A DNA stretch of 64,000 bases from Mesodorylaimus sp. YZB2_4 (taxonomy: Eukaryota; Nematoda; Enoplea; Dorylaimida; Dorylaimidae). Where the stretch lies: positions 451,444 through 515,443 of the forward strand of contig JASANH010001463.1 in NCBI GenBank assembly GCA_030248295.1, written 5' to 3'. Shown in pieces: positions 24,801 to 38,135 of this stretch. Numbering within the stretch: position 1 is the stretch's first letter; every line of letters starts with the position of its first letter. Below the pieces are notes generated by a model. It was given only the letters and a program-made list of their open reading frames with translations, made no database searches and was not told the origin of the DNA. Both the position numbers and the translations under genes were made by a program.

Positions 24801-26539
24801 TAGTGACAATTGAAAGGACAGCGAATGAATGGCTAGATTGGAGCATGGTGATCAGAGGCGTCTCACGTCCAGCCTAATTAAGCCTGAGCCTGTAGTGAAT
24901 GCGTCGACAAAAATTGAGTGAGCAACGAGTGATTTCATTTTCTACGCTCTCAAATTGCGTTCATTCGCGTTTTAGTGGCGGCTCGAATTGACGTCATATC
25001 ATCAGTCTACTGCTCATTCATCTCGTTTTCCTCGCGGACCTTATCAGCATTTAAATAGCTTTTACACGCTCCCCTACCTCCCCTCTCCATTCTGGTACAA
25101 GATGGGGTTTTTTCGCTCTTCTACGACTCGGACGGAAAAGACTGATGAAAGAACGAATTCTAAGCGTGGGTGGCAGTGCACGAGGAAGTTACGTCAATAA
25201 ATCACACTACTTTCATCGTCCATGGGTGCAAGTTGGACCTGATTTTGAGACTTGCAACTCCCTATTCTATAGTTCTTCGTACTTACTGAGGACGAGTCCA
25301 AGTCTAAGCATGGGTGAAGTCTGTGAAGTGCCATAATGCCACGAGTTGGGTGACAGTGTACAATTCACAGCACAAACCATCGAACTATGGATAGTGCAGG
25401 GGTTGAGCGAGCGTCGTGGTCGTCCCAGCCGCAATTCCCGCCGATTCAAGTCGGCTCGAAGCCAGGGCATACCCAGACTCTGCAAGCCAGGGCGTGGTTT
25501 CCTTACTAAGTACTGCCCACAGAGGGGGCACCGAGCGAGTAGCAGCAGGAAACTGGTGCTTGAACTCTAGTCGGAAAAGCTCCTCCCAGGACGCTGGTGC
25601 AGGATGCCGTCAACGGAGGTGTTCCTTCCGTTCAGCGTCAAACGGAGCTGCCTTGTGACTTGGACGACAGACGCACCTATCCTAATTTCTAGTCAGCTAT
25701 CCGCAGTTGATTTGAATTGCGTTTCCCGCCAAAAATACCTTGACAAAACCTACTGTAGCAGAGAGCAGCAGCTAAGTAGGCGTACTGTATTCGGGGCGCT
25801 GCAACTAGCTACCAGTGGGTTCAAATGTTTCTTACCACCTGGCAATTAATCCAGATCGACTTTCGATGCTCCTTCCATTACCTTATTCGCAGGCAATGTT
25901 AGTTGGGGTCCTGTTGGAAACCTGGGACAGCACGGATCATGTCAACAAAAAGTAACTACCAGGACATATTGTAAGCTTTACGACAGGCCTCTTCTCGCAC
26001 CGTCTTCACCCTGGCAGACTAGTCCACCCTTGGGAGCACCCTAGTTTTATGCATGCTGATCGAAATGTCATATTCATGCTTTGTTCAATAAGCAGAGAAA
26101 ATGACGCGATGGACTCCAATTTTGTCTCCCCACCCAACTCCTTGCTGCGCTAAAATTCACTGTATCTATCCTTATCGCCTATGCAAATCAGCTGATGACA
26201 TTTGCATATGAATATGGCGGCTATTTTTGCCCTACCCAATGTCAAATTTTCTTCTAATGCTCGCTGAACCGCGTATTATTGGGCACCGAAGGTGGTCTAT
26301 ATTGTTAATCTATAGACATAGTCCAGTATCTTATTGTTAGATCTTACTTAAAGTCTTGCATGATTTAGCAGGGAAAGCCAATCAGCCAGGCCTCGCTTCC
26401 TATATGAGCTAAAACACTCGGGTGTCCTTGTCAAAAACAAAATGCCTGACACTGGCTATTCTTAGCCACCACTATTCTACATCCATCGCTACGTGCCATC
26501 TCGAACTAGCATGTAGCAATGAGTGAGTGGAGAGGTACA

Positions 26540-27115
26540 GAGCAGGGCACAGCGAGCAGATGTCAAACAGTTGAGTATGGTGCCGTTTGTTGGGACCCCA
26601 TTCTGTCCAAGGATATTCTGGAACTTGAAAGAGCTCAAAAGCTAGCCGCTCGATGCTGCCTCAATGACTGGACTACAGCATTCCTTACGAATCTGCTTTG
26701 CATAAACTCGGTTGGCAATCTCTTCAAACCCGTCGTAAGCAACTGAAGCTAATCCAGCTTTATAAATTTTGTCATAGAATTCAGGAATATCACCACCAAT
26801 ACAAGAAACAAGTCGATTCTGGTCGTCGTCACAGCCAGAGATTAGTCCAGCCTCACCATCTTGTGGTTCCTGTTCATCATACAGTCGCTTGCACGCAGTC
26901 GTTTGATTTTTCTGCAGTCACCTTATGGAACAAGTTACAAGTGGGCATAGCCGAGAGCAACCTTGGGATCTTTTTATCGTCAATCAAAAACACGATTTTA
27001 TAAATTTTCGACTGGTTTTTTGACTGGTTTGTCTCTTCCTTGACCAATACTTATTCTGGTAGTTTTAGTTTTTAATGTTCTGCTCTTTTCCATGTATTTC
27101 AATGCCTGAGTGCAG
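26540..27115 (+). mobile_element. 5'-truncated non-LTR retrotransposon (LINE) 3' end
   Basis: The translated frames contain WDPILSKDILELERAQKLAA and then WQSLQTRRKQLKLIQLYKF, ending VTLWNKLQVG. This is the conserved C-terminal tail after reverse transcriptase in Jockey/CR1-type LINEs (W.SL..RR..L.L...YK). One frameshift near 26700 separates the two blocks. The stop near 27000 is followed by a 3' region ending with short repeats of AAGTCATA (about 27135-27165), typical of LINE tails. The element at 38967-40480 has the same tail organisation. Confidence 0.85.
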
Positions 27116-27197
27116 TGTAACTGCTTCATTGAAAGTAAAGTCATAAGTCATAGTTATAAGTCATCATTGAAATCCTTTTACGCTAGTTGGCGACCAA

Positions 27198-27300
27198 CCA
27201 GTCGCCGTAGTGCGGTCCAGGCTGACTTGTGAGTAATCAGACTATACCTAACAATTTCACTGTGCGTTATAATCCCTGAAAGCCACCCGTTTTAAAAGTT
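27198..27300 (+). repeat. Dispersed direct repeat, copy 1 of 2
   Basis: The block with CGTAGTGCGGT, GACTTGTGAGTAATCAG and TAATCC...AAAAGCC recurs in the same order at about 28632-28745 with scattered differences. The two copies are about 1.4 kb apart and bracket a SINE. No function is known. Confidence 0.65.
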
Positions 27301-27969
27301 CAGAAGACCATTTTGAACCCGGATCTGATCTTTTGCTCATTCGACAAGAAGAGGAACACTAGCTATCCAGCCGACGATCACAAGTACTCGCTACAAGAAA
27401 CTATATATGGGCAAATACCTGACCCGACTAGGTGGCATGGCACCCCCATGTATGAGTATATCTTGAATTTACCACTGGCGCTCGAATCAACCAAGGTCCC
27501 ATGCACAGATGGTCCCCTAATCCTGCTCAGACGCAGTAACTCGCCATGGGCGGTCCGATAAGAAATTTTGCCGTCCGTCGGGGCCAGAAAAACAGATTGG
27601 GAGGCGATGAAAGGCTCAGGCTGCTTGGTAGGGTTCGATTTCAGTCGTCAGAAGACCTCTCTCTTGAGGGCGACTCACCCTTCATCCGAAGTCGAAAACA
27701 AGTAGGCCACGAGGCGGGAGGGCGCAGCTCGCCTTGGGGCAAGTCACAATATGGCACCGAACTTGCAGCGGCGGCTAACGCGTTCTGACTGGCATGCATC
27801 TCAGATGGATCCTAGTCAATGGCAAAACTACCACTGATAAACCCCCTAGCCCGCGGGAAATGGCTAAAAAAGTGACTCCCCTTGAAGCTACCAGGTTGTG
27901 ATAAAATATATTTTCCACATCCTAGCTTCACACAAAATATAATAAAGTATATATGTACACAGATCGTCT

Positions 27970-28320
27970 GCGGGCTCTCCTTTTGTCTCTCAGTATTGGG
28001 AGGGTGGCTGGGCTCGTCCAGCGTTCAATCCCCTGTGATGGGAGTCGGTTTGCGAACCATAAGCCCTCGCTGACCTTGCATGCCAGGCAGTAGGTGAGTC
28101 AGCTGGTACTGTTGAGGTGCTCCAAGTGGAGAGACAGAAGCCAACTACGATATAGTCTCGGCACTGACAGGGCTCAAAGGCCACCCGTCATCGTCTAGGG
28201 AAATCGGTGCAGTTCAGAATGCCCTCGTGGAGGTGCTCCTAGTGGAGACACGCAGAGGGCACTGCTGTGTGTGCCGCCTCTGCACAGTCTTGCTTAGAAG
28301 GTTTGACTGCTGGCTAGAGG
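27970..28320 (+). mobile_element. tRNA-derived SINE (copy 3)
   Basis: The head includes the B-box-like CGTTCAATCC (28022-28031). The body follows with TTTGCGAACCATAAGCCCTC, CAAGTGGAGAGACAGAAGCC and GAAGGTTTGACTGCTGGC, the reverse of the order seen at 6885-7227. Confidence 0.8.
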
Positions 28321-30332
28321 TAAAAACAAGCTACAAAAAAGAATAAATTAGGTGCGCAGATCGTCAACACTAATTCTAAAATGAATACACCTCAAATACT
28401 CCACGATTTCGAGGAACCTCATCTGATCTCTTAACACAGTTGCAACCGCTGCGCTTATCGCTTTGAACTAGTTATGAAGCAGAGTGTCCTTTTGTACTGC
28501 TTTACCAGCAAATTACTAAACCTGCACATCAAGCGGTAAACCAAAGTGAGGAAAAAGATCAAGTGGAAATCATCTCGAGGTCATATGATTCTGATTACCC
28601 ACAATCACCCTGGACGCACTACGACAGGCAGGCTGGTCGCCACCCGATGTAGTGCGGTTTACAGTAGGGACTTGTGAGTAATCAGGTTATAACTACCATA
28701 GGTTCACTGGTGCCATAATCCAAAAAAGCCCCTTTTCTTCAGTTGGTAAGTACTGTAGGCCTACTTCAGACCTCAAAGTCTACCATGTTGCACTTCGAGA
28801 GAGGGCTCCAGCAGCAGACATCGTTCCTAGTAGCAGCAACAAAGAACTTACCTGTGGTCTGCCTTGTGAGGCGATGGCTATACGGACCACCACATGACAG
28901 GCGTGACAATCTTATCTGCTTCTAATGAGTCAACTAAACAATTAGCAAGCAGCTAATCACTTGAAAAATTTTAATGGAAAACTGAACTTTAAGAAAACAA
29001 CAGAAGCTTGTTTTGCACGCCAACTCGTGCCATTACGAAATGATGGAAAGCATTAATCAGTCACAGTCTCACAGGACGAGCGAATGAGTGCGTGGGCTTT
29101 TCGAACGGCAACTGCAACTCCCATAGTGAGTAGTCATAACAACTGTGCTCCTAGCAAAGCCATTTGCCCTTATCTCAAGCACGTCATCGTTTACAGTAGC
29201 GGGGTGCAGCCAGGACAGCTTATTAGTTAGGTACTTAGCGGATGTGCCTCCTGTTTATCGCTCAAGAAGTGCTAGCCGAGCAACGCATTTACCCACGGGG
29301 CACCAATTACCGCTAGCTACGTCATGTTTTGAGAAGTCATTGCTTCAATAACAGGATGCGAGCAGGTACACCAATAAACTGAAAGCCAGAATAAGCTACA
29401 GGCAGGATAGACTTGCAGTCAGCCTTCAATGTCGTGACTGCCAAGGCACAAGGCTCCTTGAAAAGTAGAAGCCATGGACATCAAGATGAACTTTTTGCAC
29501 GGCACCATAAAACGCAGCTGGACGACTATGAATTCACAGCGGCTTGTGCTCTTCATGAAGGCATATCATGAAGCTGCCAAGTGTAGGGGAGAGAGCTCGA
29601 TGATACAGGTATGTTACTGTTGATGTCCACATCACCCAACGAAGGTCTCAGCGCTTGAGGATTGAGGAATAGATTACGCTAAGGCTAGTTCGATGCGCTG
29701 CGTCAAATAAGCTTCGATGTTTTACTTGGCCTCCTTGCCGAGCACTCGCCTGTAAGTGCCGACTCGGCGAGAAAATCGTGAGGTGACCTTGTTGGCTTGA
29801 GGCATCTATAGCATTGGCCTAAGCGAATGAACTGACACTGACCGCGTGCTGAATATAGCGCACACGCAGTGAAGTCTTGAAAGTATGCGACTCAAAGAAA
29901 GATTCTCAGGCTTAGAATATGTTGGTCATCAGGGGAGTGACCGCTGTAGATTTGGCACAATACCATACCAAAAACCCCGCTACATGTAGCTTGCTGAATG
30001 AATGATCCCTGTTCGGTGATGACTGTTACGAGTAGCTTCATAATGCGCCAGTCAACGGGTTATGTCATGTGTTGTGCACCAATTACAGGCATCCACCTCC
30101 AGAGTAGGCACGGCAGCTTTCTTTTCTGTGCCTCCACTTGAAGCACCTTCACATGAGAGCGTGAGAGCTGTGGACAGGAATCGCTGATTAGAGTTTCAGT
30201 GGATATTTGTTGCTTATGCATTATTTTTTGTGGTTCTTGATCCTTGCACGGCATGTTATTTTAGCAGGAATAAAATATGATTATGATGGCATCCTGGACT
30301 GGACAGTGGCTCAAGGAAGCCGGTGTCCAATT

Positions 30333-30535
30333 CTTGGCGGGCAATGCCTGAGCCTTGCTTTCGCACGACAGCCGCGACTGCATCCGTCTCAGCTCAGAGC
30401 ATCTCAACATTACTAGGTGAGTCATCCATGACCAGCGAGGCGAGGGTGGTGGTCCTAGGATTGAGCCCAGGACGGGCCGCAGCAGACCAGCGAAAAAACT
30501 TTCCGAACCACCTAAACTATCTAGCCGCCATGCGT
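30333..30535 (-). mobile_element. tRNA-derived SINE head fragment (copy 4)
   Basis: On the minus strand TAGTTTAGGTGGTTCGG and a B-box-like GGGCTCAATCC (near 30468-30478) are followed by GGATGACTCACCTAG. This matches the head and start of body of the copy at 6885-7227. Confidence 0.65.
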
Positions 30536-30895
30536 AGAACTAAACAAGACGCGAGATTCCATCGTTGCCCTCAGTTATGCTTCCCATTTTGATAGTGGAA
30601 CCAATGCATTCATTTTGTGTACCTTCTTGTTCTTTTAAGTGAGTTGCCTCAGCTCTTGCTTGATCGCCAAGTTAGCAGACAAAGCTTAGAGCTTTTGGGC
30701 GGAAGAAGGCTGATTAGTGAGTCACTGTGTAGTAGGCTATTCCGCCTATTACAACTGTGCCTATTGGATTTCTGATGAAATTGCAGAGCGGTTACAGTAT
30801 GCCAACATGTGCATGCAAAGCGGTGCTAGGATTGGGCTGGCAATAAGGAGCACTGCACGAGTGATGTGCAATAGATAACGATCCAGTCATCACAA

Positions 30896-33800
30896 TCACA
30901 GCTCGTCCACCTCCTCGACCAGTGGAATATCGTCACTTGTGGCCTTGGCATTTCCGGCAGCCATGGGAAATTCTTCAACGTCGGGGGGCTTCTTGGTGTC
31001 GCTTTGTACACCTGTGGTCTCGTCTGCTGTCCGTTGTGCTCCCGAGCTGCCAGCTTCTCCCTCTTCTTTCCGCTTTGCGGCACTTTTTGTGTGGCGCGCG
31101 AAGTTGGCCAGTGCGACGACTTCTTCCTCGACGGTCGAGATAGTGGGGGCTTTGGTGGCCTCTAAGGTTTTACTGACAATGTACTTGCGACGTTGGATTT
31201 GGAGTTGGATGTTCTTCGGAACGTCAGGGACAATGAAGCCGTAAAGGAACTGGAAAGAGAAACCTAGCAGGACGAACAAGGAGAATGTGGCTGCTCGGAG
31301 ACACGTCACGTGCCACCAGTCGGGACGGAGACCATAAGGGGCGTCGGGGAGACGGAACCCTCGGTAGTAGCAGTGGGTTGGATGCTCGTGACCATGACCA
31401 TGGCCATGGCTGTGATCGTGTCCAGTTTCATGCTCGGAGCCAGCTTCGACGTGTCCGTGCGGGTCGATATGGCCCAGAGTAGTCGTCATGTACGCGGGTT
31501 CCTCTTCGCCCCAGTCGGCCGTCGGGATCCTCGAGAGTACGAACGTGTGGAATCCAACATACTTTTCCGATAGCTCTGGATTCGTAGCGATTGCGTACTT
31601 GAAATATAAGCGAGGGATGATATCGCTGGTGAACGAGATCAGGGCGGCGTTGCAGATTATGGCCGCTTTGGATACGATGCTTAGAAAGTGATTCCATACT
31701 TCGATACCAGGTGCGCGAACTGGCAAGGGTCTGCGGCAGGAGACGACGAAATTGATTGCGTCCACTCGGATTTCTAGAACGTTGTTAAGTAGGCATACGA
31801 ATGGTGCCATGGGTAACGCGGGGGCGAACAGGGTGACGAAGGCGAATTGGACCTAAACAGAGGAATTTGTTAGTGTTAGACAAGGATGGGGTTCACTAAC
31901 CATCATTTCCATGTATTCTTCGGCCACTCCGTCCAACTCAGCTTCTTCTAATTTGTAATCGGACTGCCATCGAGACTCCTTGATGCCGACTTTGGCTCGG
32001 CCGCAGCATCTCGAGAACAGACGTTTCAAAGCGGGCCAACCGATTTCGTACATATTGCCCACAACCAGACGGGCCAACAAGAGCACGGCCACTAGCTCTG
32101 TCACCTCGCCCAGGCAGCCTGAACGGGGAAGAGAGAATTTATTAGTCTCCCGCAGGAGGTCATGCGGAGAAAAGTCCAGCGATGAGCTGTGACAGGGAGA
32201 GAATGAAGGCTTCGCCCATATCCTGTTACCCGGGCCAGCGATGTCGCCCTGATCAATGCTCGTGACACTGCCCTACAGTACGTTTGGCATCTAAGAGATG
32301 TCTGTCAGTTATTGTTGCTTAATATCAGCATACCTCTGTCCTCGCCTTTCGCAAACATGTGTCAGCGCCGAGTCATGAGCAGCATCTCAGCTGGCTTACA
32401 TCGTGCACTTCTCCTGCTGACATGGCATCTGAGAAATTCGCGACTCGCTGCACTCGTTTGCTGCCAGCTGGCCAAGGGCTCTCTGTAAGGGGACTTGCCC
32501 TCGACCGCTTTTCAAGTGATCTCGACTGGTGTTGCCGTCTTGTGGCACTGCAGTCGCGCACATTCAACGTCCAGACCAAGATCGACTAGCAATGGCTCAA
32601 GCCGCGAAAACGATCCAACTCGTAAAGCGGCGGCACGGATCGGCCAGAAATGGGTTCAGATGGGTCATTGTCATAAGGGAGATCGGGTCACTCGACTTCG
32701 ATTTCCCTCACCCTTGACCCTGATTAGAAACAAAGACCAGCCAGGTGCAGAGAAACCATCCACGCTGACCATGGAATAATTACGGCACAAACATCCATTC
32801 TCTCCTTGCCTTTTTTATTCGAGTATTGTTTTCAGCATGCCTGTTGCAAAAACTCCTGCCTAGCAGGAGTCGGACTCGAATGCGGACCAGAGGTATAAGT
32901 ACTTACCGGACGGTTCGCAGAGCTCCGAGTTCCAGGTCAATTCGAGTGGAGTATTCACCGTGTTTCCTTTGATCCATGCTGCGTATAGGATTGGTACGAA
33001 GTCATTTAGCAACTCGAAAACGAAAACTTTCCACAGAAAACTTGACAGCCACTCATCCTCGGTTCGGGGACATTCAAGCGATGTCAATTTCCTGGCGATC
33101 CAGCCGTACACTTTATCGAATATGAACACGGCTATGAAGATGAGGCCGTGCACGAACCATCTCGCCAGTTCGACATTGGCATGGACGCCCCATTCTCGGA
33201 AAGCCTTGTACAAGGCTATACGTGCCACCACCTGCAGTAGACGAAGAGGCTTGCAAGTAACTCAGTCTTCGGGTGGTAGAGCACAACCCAAACAAGCTTG
33301 TATTTAAAAATGAGTCAAGTGAGATGAAATCAGGAAATCAGACCACTTGCACCACCATTGTGATTATGGGAGGCGGGTTCGACTCCCGCTCACGGTTAGA
33401 TTCTACCTACGTATATCTGCTTTTAAACTTACTAAACAAGTCAAGACGGCGACGACCAGGCATAGCATGAAAATAGTGACGCAAGTTGATGCTGTAAGCC
33501 ACAGAAATTTCAATCGTTTTGGTACGTATCGCTCAATTTCGCCCGTCACAGCATTGGCTCTGACCGCCGGCGCCCGTTGCTCGTAGGCTGGTCTAACGGA
33601 CACGTTGGCACCCTTGCTGTCCACGTCGTACGTGTCCCACTCAAACGCAAGTTCGGCTTCTCGGCGTTTCCATGATTTTAAGAAAACAGTGGCCCAGATA
33701 ACGATCATGACGCACATGACCAAAGTGGACTCGTTGTCCATCCGATATGTCCATATGGTCGAATGGCAATTGTCCGCCACTTTTTCAAATTCACAGTCGG

Positions 33801-36800
33801 GAGGCTTACAAATGGGGCAACTGGAATATGAGACAGTACATAGATTGGGAGACAAGACTACGTCAAGGGCACTTACGCTGTCCAGTTTCCGGGTGATGAA
33901 GATTCGTCGCATACATCGTCGACAATGTCATCGTCACCAGTGTAGAGAAAGCCGTACAAAAAAGCGCATAGGCTAAATATGGATGGCCAGATCAGCATGT
34001 TGGTGTAAAAGCCAAGAAATGCGAAATAGAAAGCCAGTTTTTCACCAAAATATCTGAAAGTAGAAAGCATTTTTTCGTCGCAGACTAGCGTTATGTAGAC
34101 GGCATCCTGTACAGGAAGTGAAGACATCACCCATCAGGATGATGTTTTAACTAAACCGAGTGTTAGCTGCTCTGATTGTGAGTGTATCATGAATCGACAA
34201 GGTAGGTATACAATAGTCAGCTGAACCATCTCTCTTCAAAGTAATCATCATCTGAAATCTATTCATCTAATCAGCAGCCAAATATAAAAGCGACTCACAG
34301 CAGTGCCGCAGTGGAATTTGTCTCTCTTGCGTATCATCTCGTGCTGTGTGCGCTGTTGTAGAGCTGGCTCATAAGGGCTGCGGCCAGGAGCCCGTTTTAC
34401 CAACACTCTATACTAATATGCGAAGTCGAGACTCACTCTGAAGCCGAATTTTCTTTTGCCATCTCGGACTTTAGGATGAAATTTTAGAGTCTTAGTCCCA
34501 CAGTCCGAATCCAATACATCTGGAGTCAATTCTCGCTGAGCAGGCTACCTGCATGGGAGTACTGAGAGGCCACAGTATGTATGATTCTCGACTGGTGTGG
34601 TTAGTCTCGAGGATTCTCTTCTCTGCTGACAGTCAAGTTAGATGGCTACGTGAAAGAGGCTCACGCTCAACAGAACATCTCTGTACGATGGCATCTTGGG
34701 TCGGCACCCATTCTTACTTGGGTCGCAAAGCCCTATCGGACTGACCATAGATTAGGCACATATATATTTATTATTGACACTAATCCTGACTGGTTCTTGT
34801 TCGCATTTATACTCCCTAATTTTGCGTCGATCCTGTCAGTGCCTTGTGTTAGTCGTCTCCTTGTCAGTGGAGAGTTAGGACTGCCTGGTAAAGGTGGTCT
34901 CTTCTTCGTTTCGGGTCTGCTCTGATCGCGTGGCCGATTGGCTGGTCACAAAGTGACTGACCCAAACAATATCCTTTACGTCCCTAGAAACCTGCCTCTA
35001 ATAACTTCCTGGTGATGCAGACATACTTGGAAAAAACCTATTCTCTGCCGCCTAGTGAATCAGCCTCGAGCACAAAAAGGGAAGCCACGGGCAGACAGTT
35101 CGACATAGAGAGCCCGCCAGCCCCCCCCCCCCCCGAACTGATACACTCATTTATTGGAGTACCCTACAGCAAATCCCTGTATTTACTGGCTAGCGCTGGG
35201 AGAAGAGAGACCCAAAAACTGGAGTCTGGCGGGAAATAGACAAGCACCCCATCCTTTTCTTTTAATCATCGTGTCATTTCGGTTGATGACAGCAGCTCTG
35301 CATGCCACTCCTGTGCGTCGCAGTTTCTTTTTGATTGATTGATTACTGCATGGCTCCAAAGCCATGTTATTAAAGACTTCTGAAAGGAGACACTACCAGT
35401 GGAGAGCGGCCTCACACGCCGTGTGGGTTGACTGCTATCATACAGTACTTATGGGCAGAAGAAAATAAAGGCTGCTCAACTGACCAGTCAAAAATGGCAT
35501 TGTGATGGGCGGTGCTGGTAATGATAATTTTATTGCATACATATGTTAGATCCAATTTTCTTTTGCTGTTATTTTTGGTTGATTGCCAGTGCCCTGACCT
35601 CATTGTCTGTCTGTCTCTCTGCGGCTGCACCTAACTGTAGTCTCCAGCTTCGCACCAGACGCAACTGAAGCAGGACCGCACCAGAACAAACCAGGATCAA
35701 ACCATGACCAACTTGCATCTCATTTGCTTGCCACATTGGCTGACTGACCTTGCAGGGTCTATTTGTCAGAATATAAGTTTAAAAGGCTTTTGGTGATAGG
35801 CACTCATAATACATTAGTAGAATACAAACTAACAAGGAAAACAATAGCGAACCAAATACCGCGGCCGAAGTCGACCGTGGTCTAGTCCGCCTGCCTGTTG
35901 GTGGAGTAGATGACTCGCAAAGAAAAACCATCTCGATGTCTCGAGAATGGGAAACTCTTGACCATGTGCACATTCCTTGTCAGTAGGTGATTAGAAGCCT
36001 CGGTTCTGTCCTTCTGGTTCCCAGTATCTCATGTATACTGTTCCTTCTCTGACTTGCCGCTCTCCACGTGCTGGGAACTCACAAATGTCACGTAGTAAAG
36101 GCTGCTCGCTTATCTTGCTTTTGATATGATTTGGCTCATTAGATTTCTATTTGGATTTTAAAAGCTGTGCCATGGCTGGTTTCCTATAGCTTGGCACAGG
36201 CACGATGCAATGCGCAGCAGCTTCTATGATATTCACCATTTTCTCCCCATTCAAGACCTCATACCGTCGAATAAGAAAAATCGGCTGTTGTCGAAATGTG
36301 CATTTCCAATTGGCCCAGGTCTTGTATAGAATTTGTCGATCCTGCTTTAATCTGTGTGTTGTCTGTATGTCCAACGGCGCTGAGCTGAGATCACTGTCAT
36401 GCAATGGAAATGCAGATTCGTAGATTTCTTGATCAAGCAGCAATTCGATACCCCGTTTTCTTTGATCATCAGGATCATTGGGTGCCAGCTGAAGCGCCTC
36501 CCAGACCATATACGATCGTTCGGCTGGACTAAAAAAATCGTCTTGATCTGCTCCGATATCGAACGCATCTATTTTATTGAAACGAAATGGCGCAGTAACA
36601 GATTTTGGATGACGATAGACTGGAAACGGTGGACGTTTTGGGCGCTCTTGTAAATTTCGAATGATCATGGCTCGTTTACGAATTTTTTCTGCTGTTGTTA
36701 CTCGAACTCGATCTTCAGGTTTTTGAGTATCTTGGAAATTTCCATCGACGGCCATCTCGTATTCGTCTTGGACGACGGCGAATGGGTCCTTGACACGGAG

Positions 36801-37379
36801 TGGCATTTTAAGCTGGAACGGAGGGCTTCATGACACAGTGATAAGGTAAATTTTTTCGGAAAGGGCAGTTGCTGTCGGAGGGATTCGCCTGGGTCCCTGT
36901 CCTGTGAGAAGAGAAGGACCCAAGAGCAGGCAGCCGAGGCTTCCGGTCTGTGCCATCATTAGCTGTGGTTCTGCGCAGGCTATCCAGGGGGGGGGGGGAT
37001 GGCAGTTTCTTACTTTCAGTTTCTCTGCCTTCCGACACAACAATTTGAACGGAGCGTGAACCTTGATATAAACGATGGATTCACGTTTTTCTTTTTTTTG
37101 AATATCGGTTTCCAATTCGAGACCAAGCGCGATAAGAGATTTTTGAAAAAATTCGCGAACTTTTTGTTTTTGTGTTTCAACTTCAGTTTTGGTCTCTTCT
37201 TCTTCATAAACCAGAATGAAATCAATTCTACGGCGACCATCCTCGAAAAAGCAAGCTGCTTCTTCTTGATCGTATTCTGGTTGATCAGTGACAACATTTG
37301 GGGTGGATTTGAATTGAAGCTTTGGAATACGGCCGGTACCTTGATCAGTCGGCTGGTCTTCGATTTCTTCTTCGTCCAT
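30896..37379 (-). CDS. Anoctamin (TMEM16) paralogue A, with a histidine-rich loop
   Basis: Seven minus-strand exons: 37379-37014, 36812-36265, 34053-33877, 33820-33433, 33231-32907, 32118-31901 and 31852-30896 (TGA), giving 992 residues. The N-terminal anoctamin dimerisation domain has the DGRRRIDFILVY motif. RYFGEKLAFYF begins the ten-helix membrane domain. The Ca2+-site residues known from ANO1 are all present: N and E in VGNMYEIG (TM6), two E in EEYMEM (TM7), and E and D in NNVLEIRVDA (TM8). Anoctamins are Ca2+-activated chloride channels or lipid scramblases; sequence alone does not decide which. Residues about 802-834, in the loop before TM10, hold 12 His in 33 positions. The Cys-rich first extracellular loop is conserved in all three paralogues. 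The in-frame GTG upstream of 37379 is not a likely start. Large intron 34054-36264; intron 33232-33432 holds a tRNA-like B box. Confidence 0.95.
33333..33400 (+). repeat. tRNA-like sequence (possible SINE head) in an anoctamin intron
   Basis: GGGTTCGACTCCCGC (near 33376-33390) is a good B box/T-arm with a paired stem, preceded by degenerate sequence that does not fold into a full cloverleaf by eye. It lies antisense to anoctamin A. It is more likely a tRNA-derived repeat than a working tRNA gene. Confidence 0.4.
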
Positions 37380-38135
37380 GGCTAATGATGATGGGGTTAA
37401 GGATGGAGCTGGCACAATGGGCTAGCTAGCTTGGAAGCTCAGTTTAAAGTGTGCCAGCAGGTTGGTTGCACCTGTTATTTGCGTGGTTGCCTCGTGACGA
37501 CTATGGCCACTAGCATCCATAAATTGATTGTTGCGAGGGCCCCTAATGGATTTTGACTGAATAGAATGGCTGGTATCTTGGCGACCTACCCACCCCTGAG
37601 CAATATCGAATGGGTTAGCGTGTAGAATTTGCAAGGGCAGACCAGGAATTTTGTATAGCCACTGGGAGTTGAATGGTAGGAGGCGCATTGGTTTCAAACA
37701 GACTCATCCCTCGAAAGTAACTATGCTGGACAAATGATTATATACATAGTAGAGCAGTCTTTATCGAGCTGTAAATGATAGAGCACATGAACGAAATTGC
37801 TAGCTCCTTGGGGAGAGGAGCATGAGCGGAAAATGGGCAGGCTCATGACTGATTATAGCAACGGGAAACAGTTATGAACTGCTTGCTCATTTTTTGAAAA
37901 TGGCCAAGAAGGATTTAAGTTAGGGATTTGAAAAAGCATTATACTGGTCTCGAAATTTAGTCCTGCTGTGATGAAGCTACGCTGCAGTGTTAGCGTGCGT
38001 CTGCGTATATTTGAGTTACAGTATAGTGTAACGTTACATATGCTGCATACTGGAGCGATGCTGTGATGCTGCGACCAACAACGATGCTGTGATGCGATGC
38101 TGTACGATGCTGGAGCGATGCTGTGACCACCAACA
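37380..38135. other. Spacer upstream of anoctamin A with tandem GATGCTG-type repeats
   Basis: This should hold the promoter of anoctamin A. About 37988-38050 repeats a sequence also present at 6425-6478 (TGTTAGCGTGCGTCTGCGT). It is followed by an irregular tandem array of GCGATGCTGTGATG units to about 38135. No gene was recognised. Confidence 0.55.

Larger units (their letters stand above)
19543..30895. other. Gene desert rich in mobile-element remnants
   Basis: In about 11.3 kb no protein family could be recognised except a LINE 3' fragment. Contents identified: hAT-like MITE 20832-21215, SINE copies at about 21521-21880, 27970-28320 and 30333-30535, and a LINE relic at 26540-27115. There is also a direct repeat pair at about 27198-27300 and 28632-28745. 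Around ten TACTGTA/TACAGTA heptamers occur. Stretches 22150-26500 and 28750-30300 hold nothing I can name; distal enhancers or unrecognised ncRNA genes are possible. Confidence 0.6.

Noticed and set aside
27313..27561. 82-codon frame in the gene desert as a small gene
   Set aside because: No splice signals, family motif or repeat relation. The length is compatible with chance in non-coding DNA of this composition.
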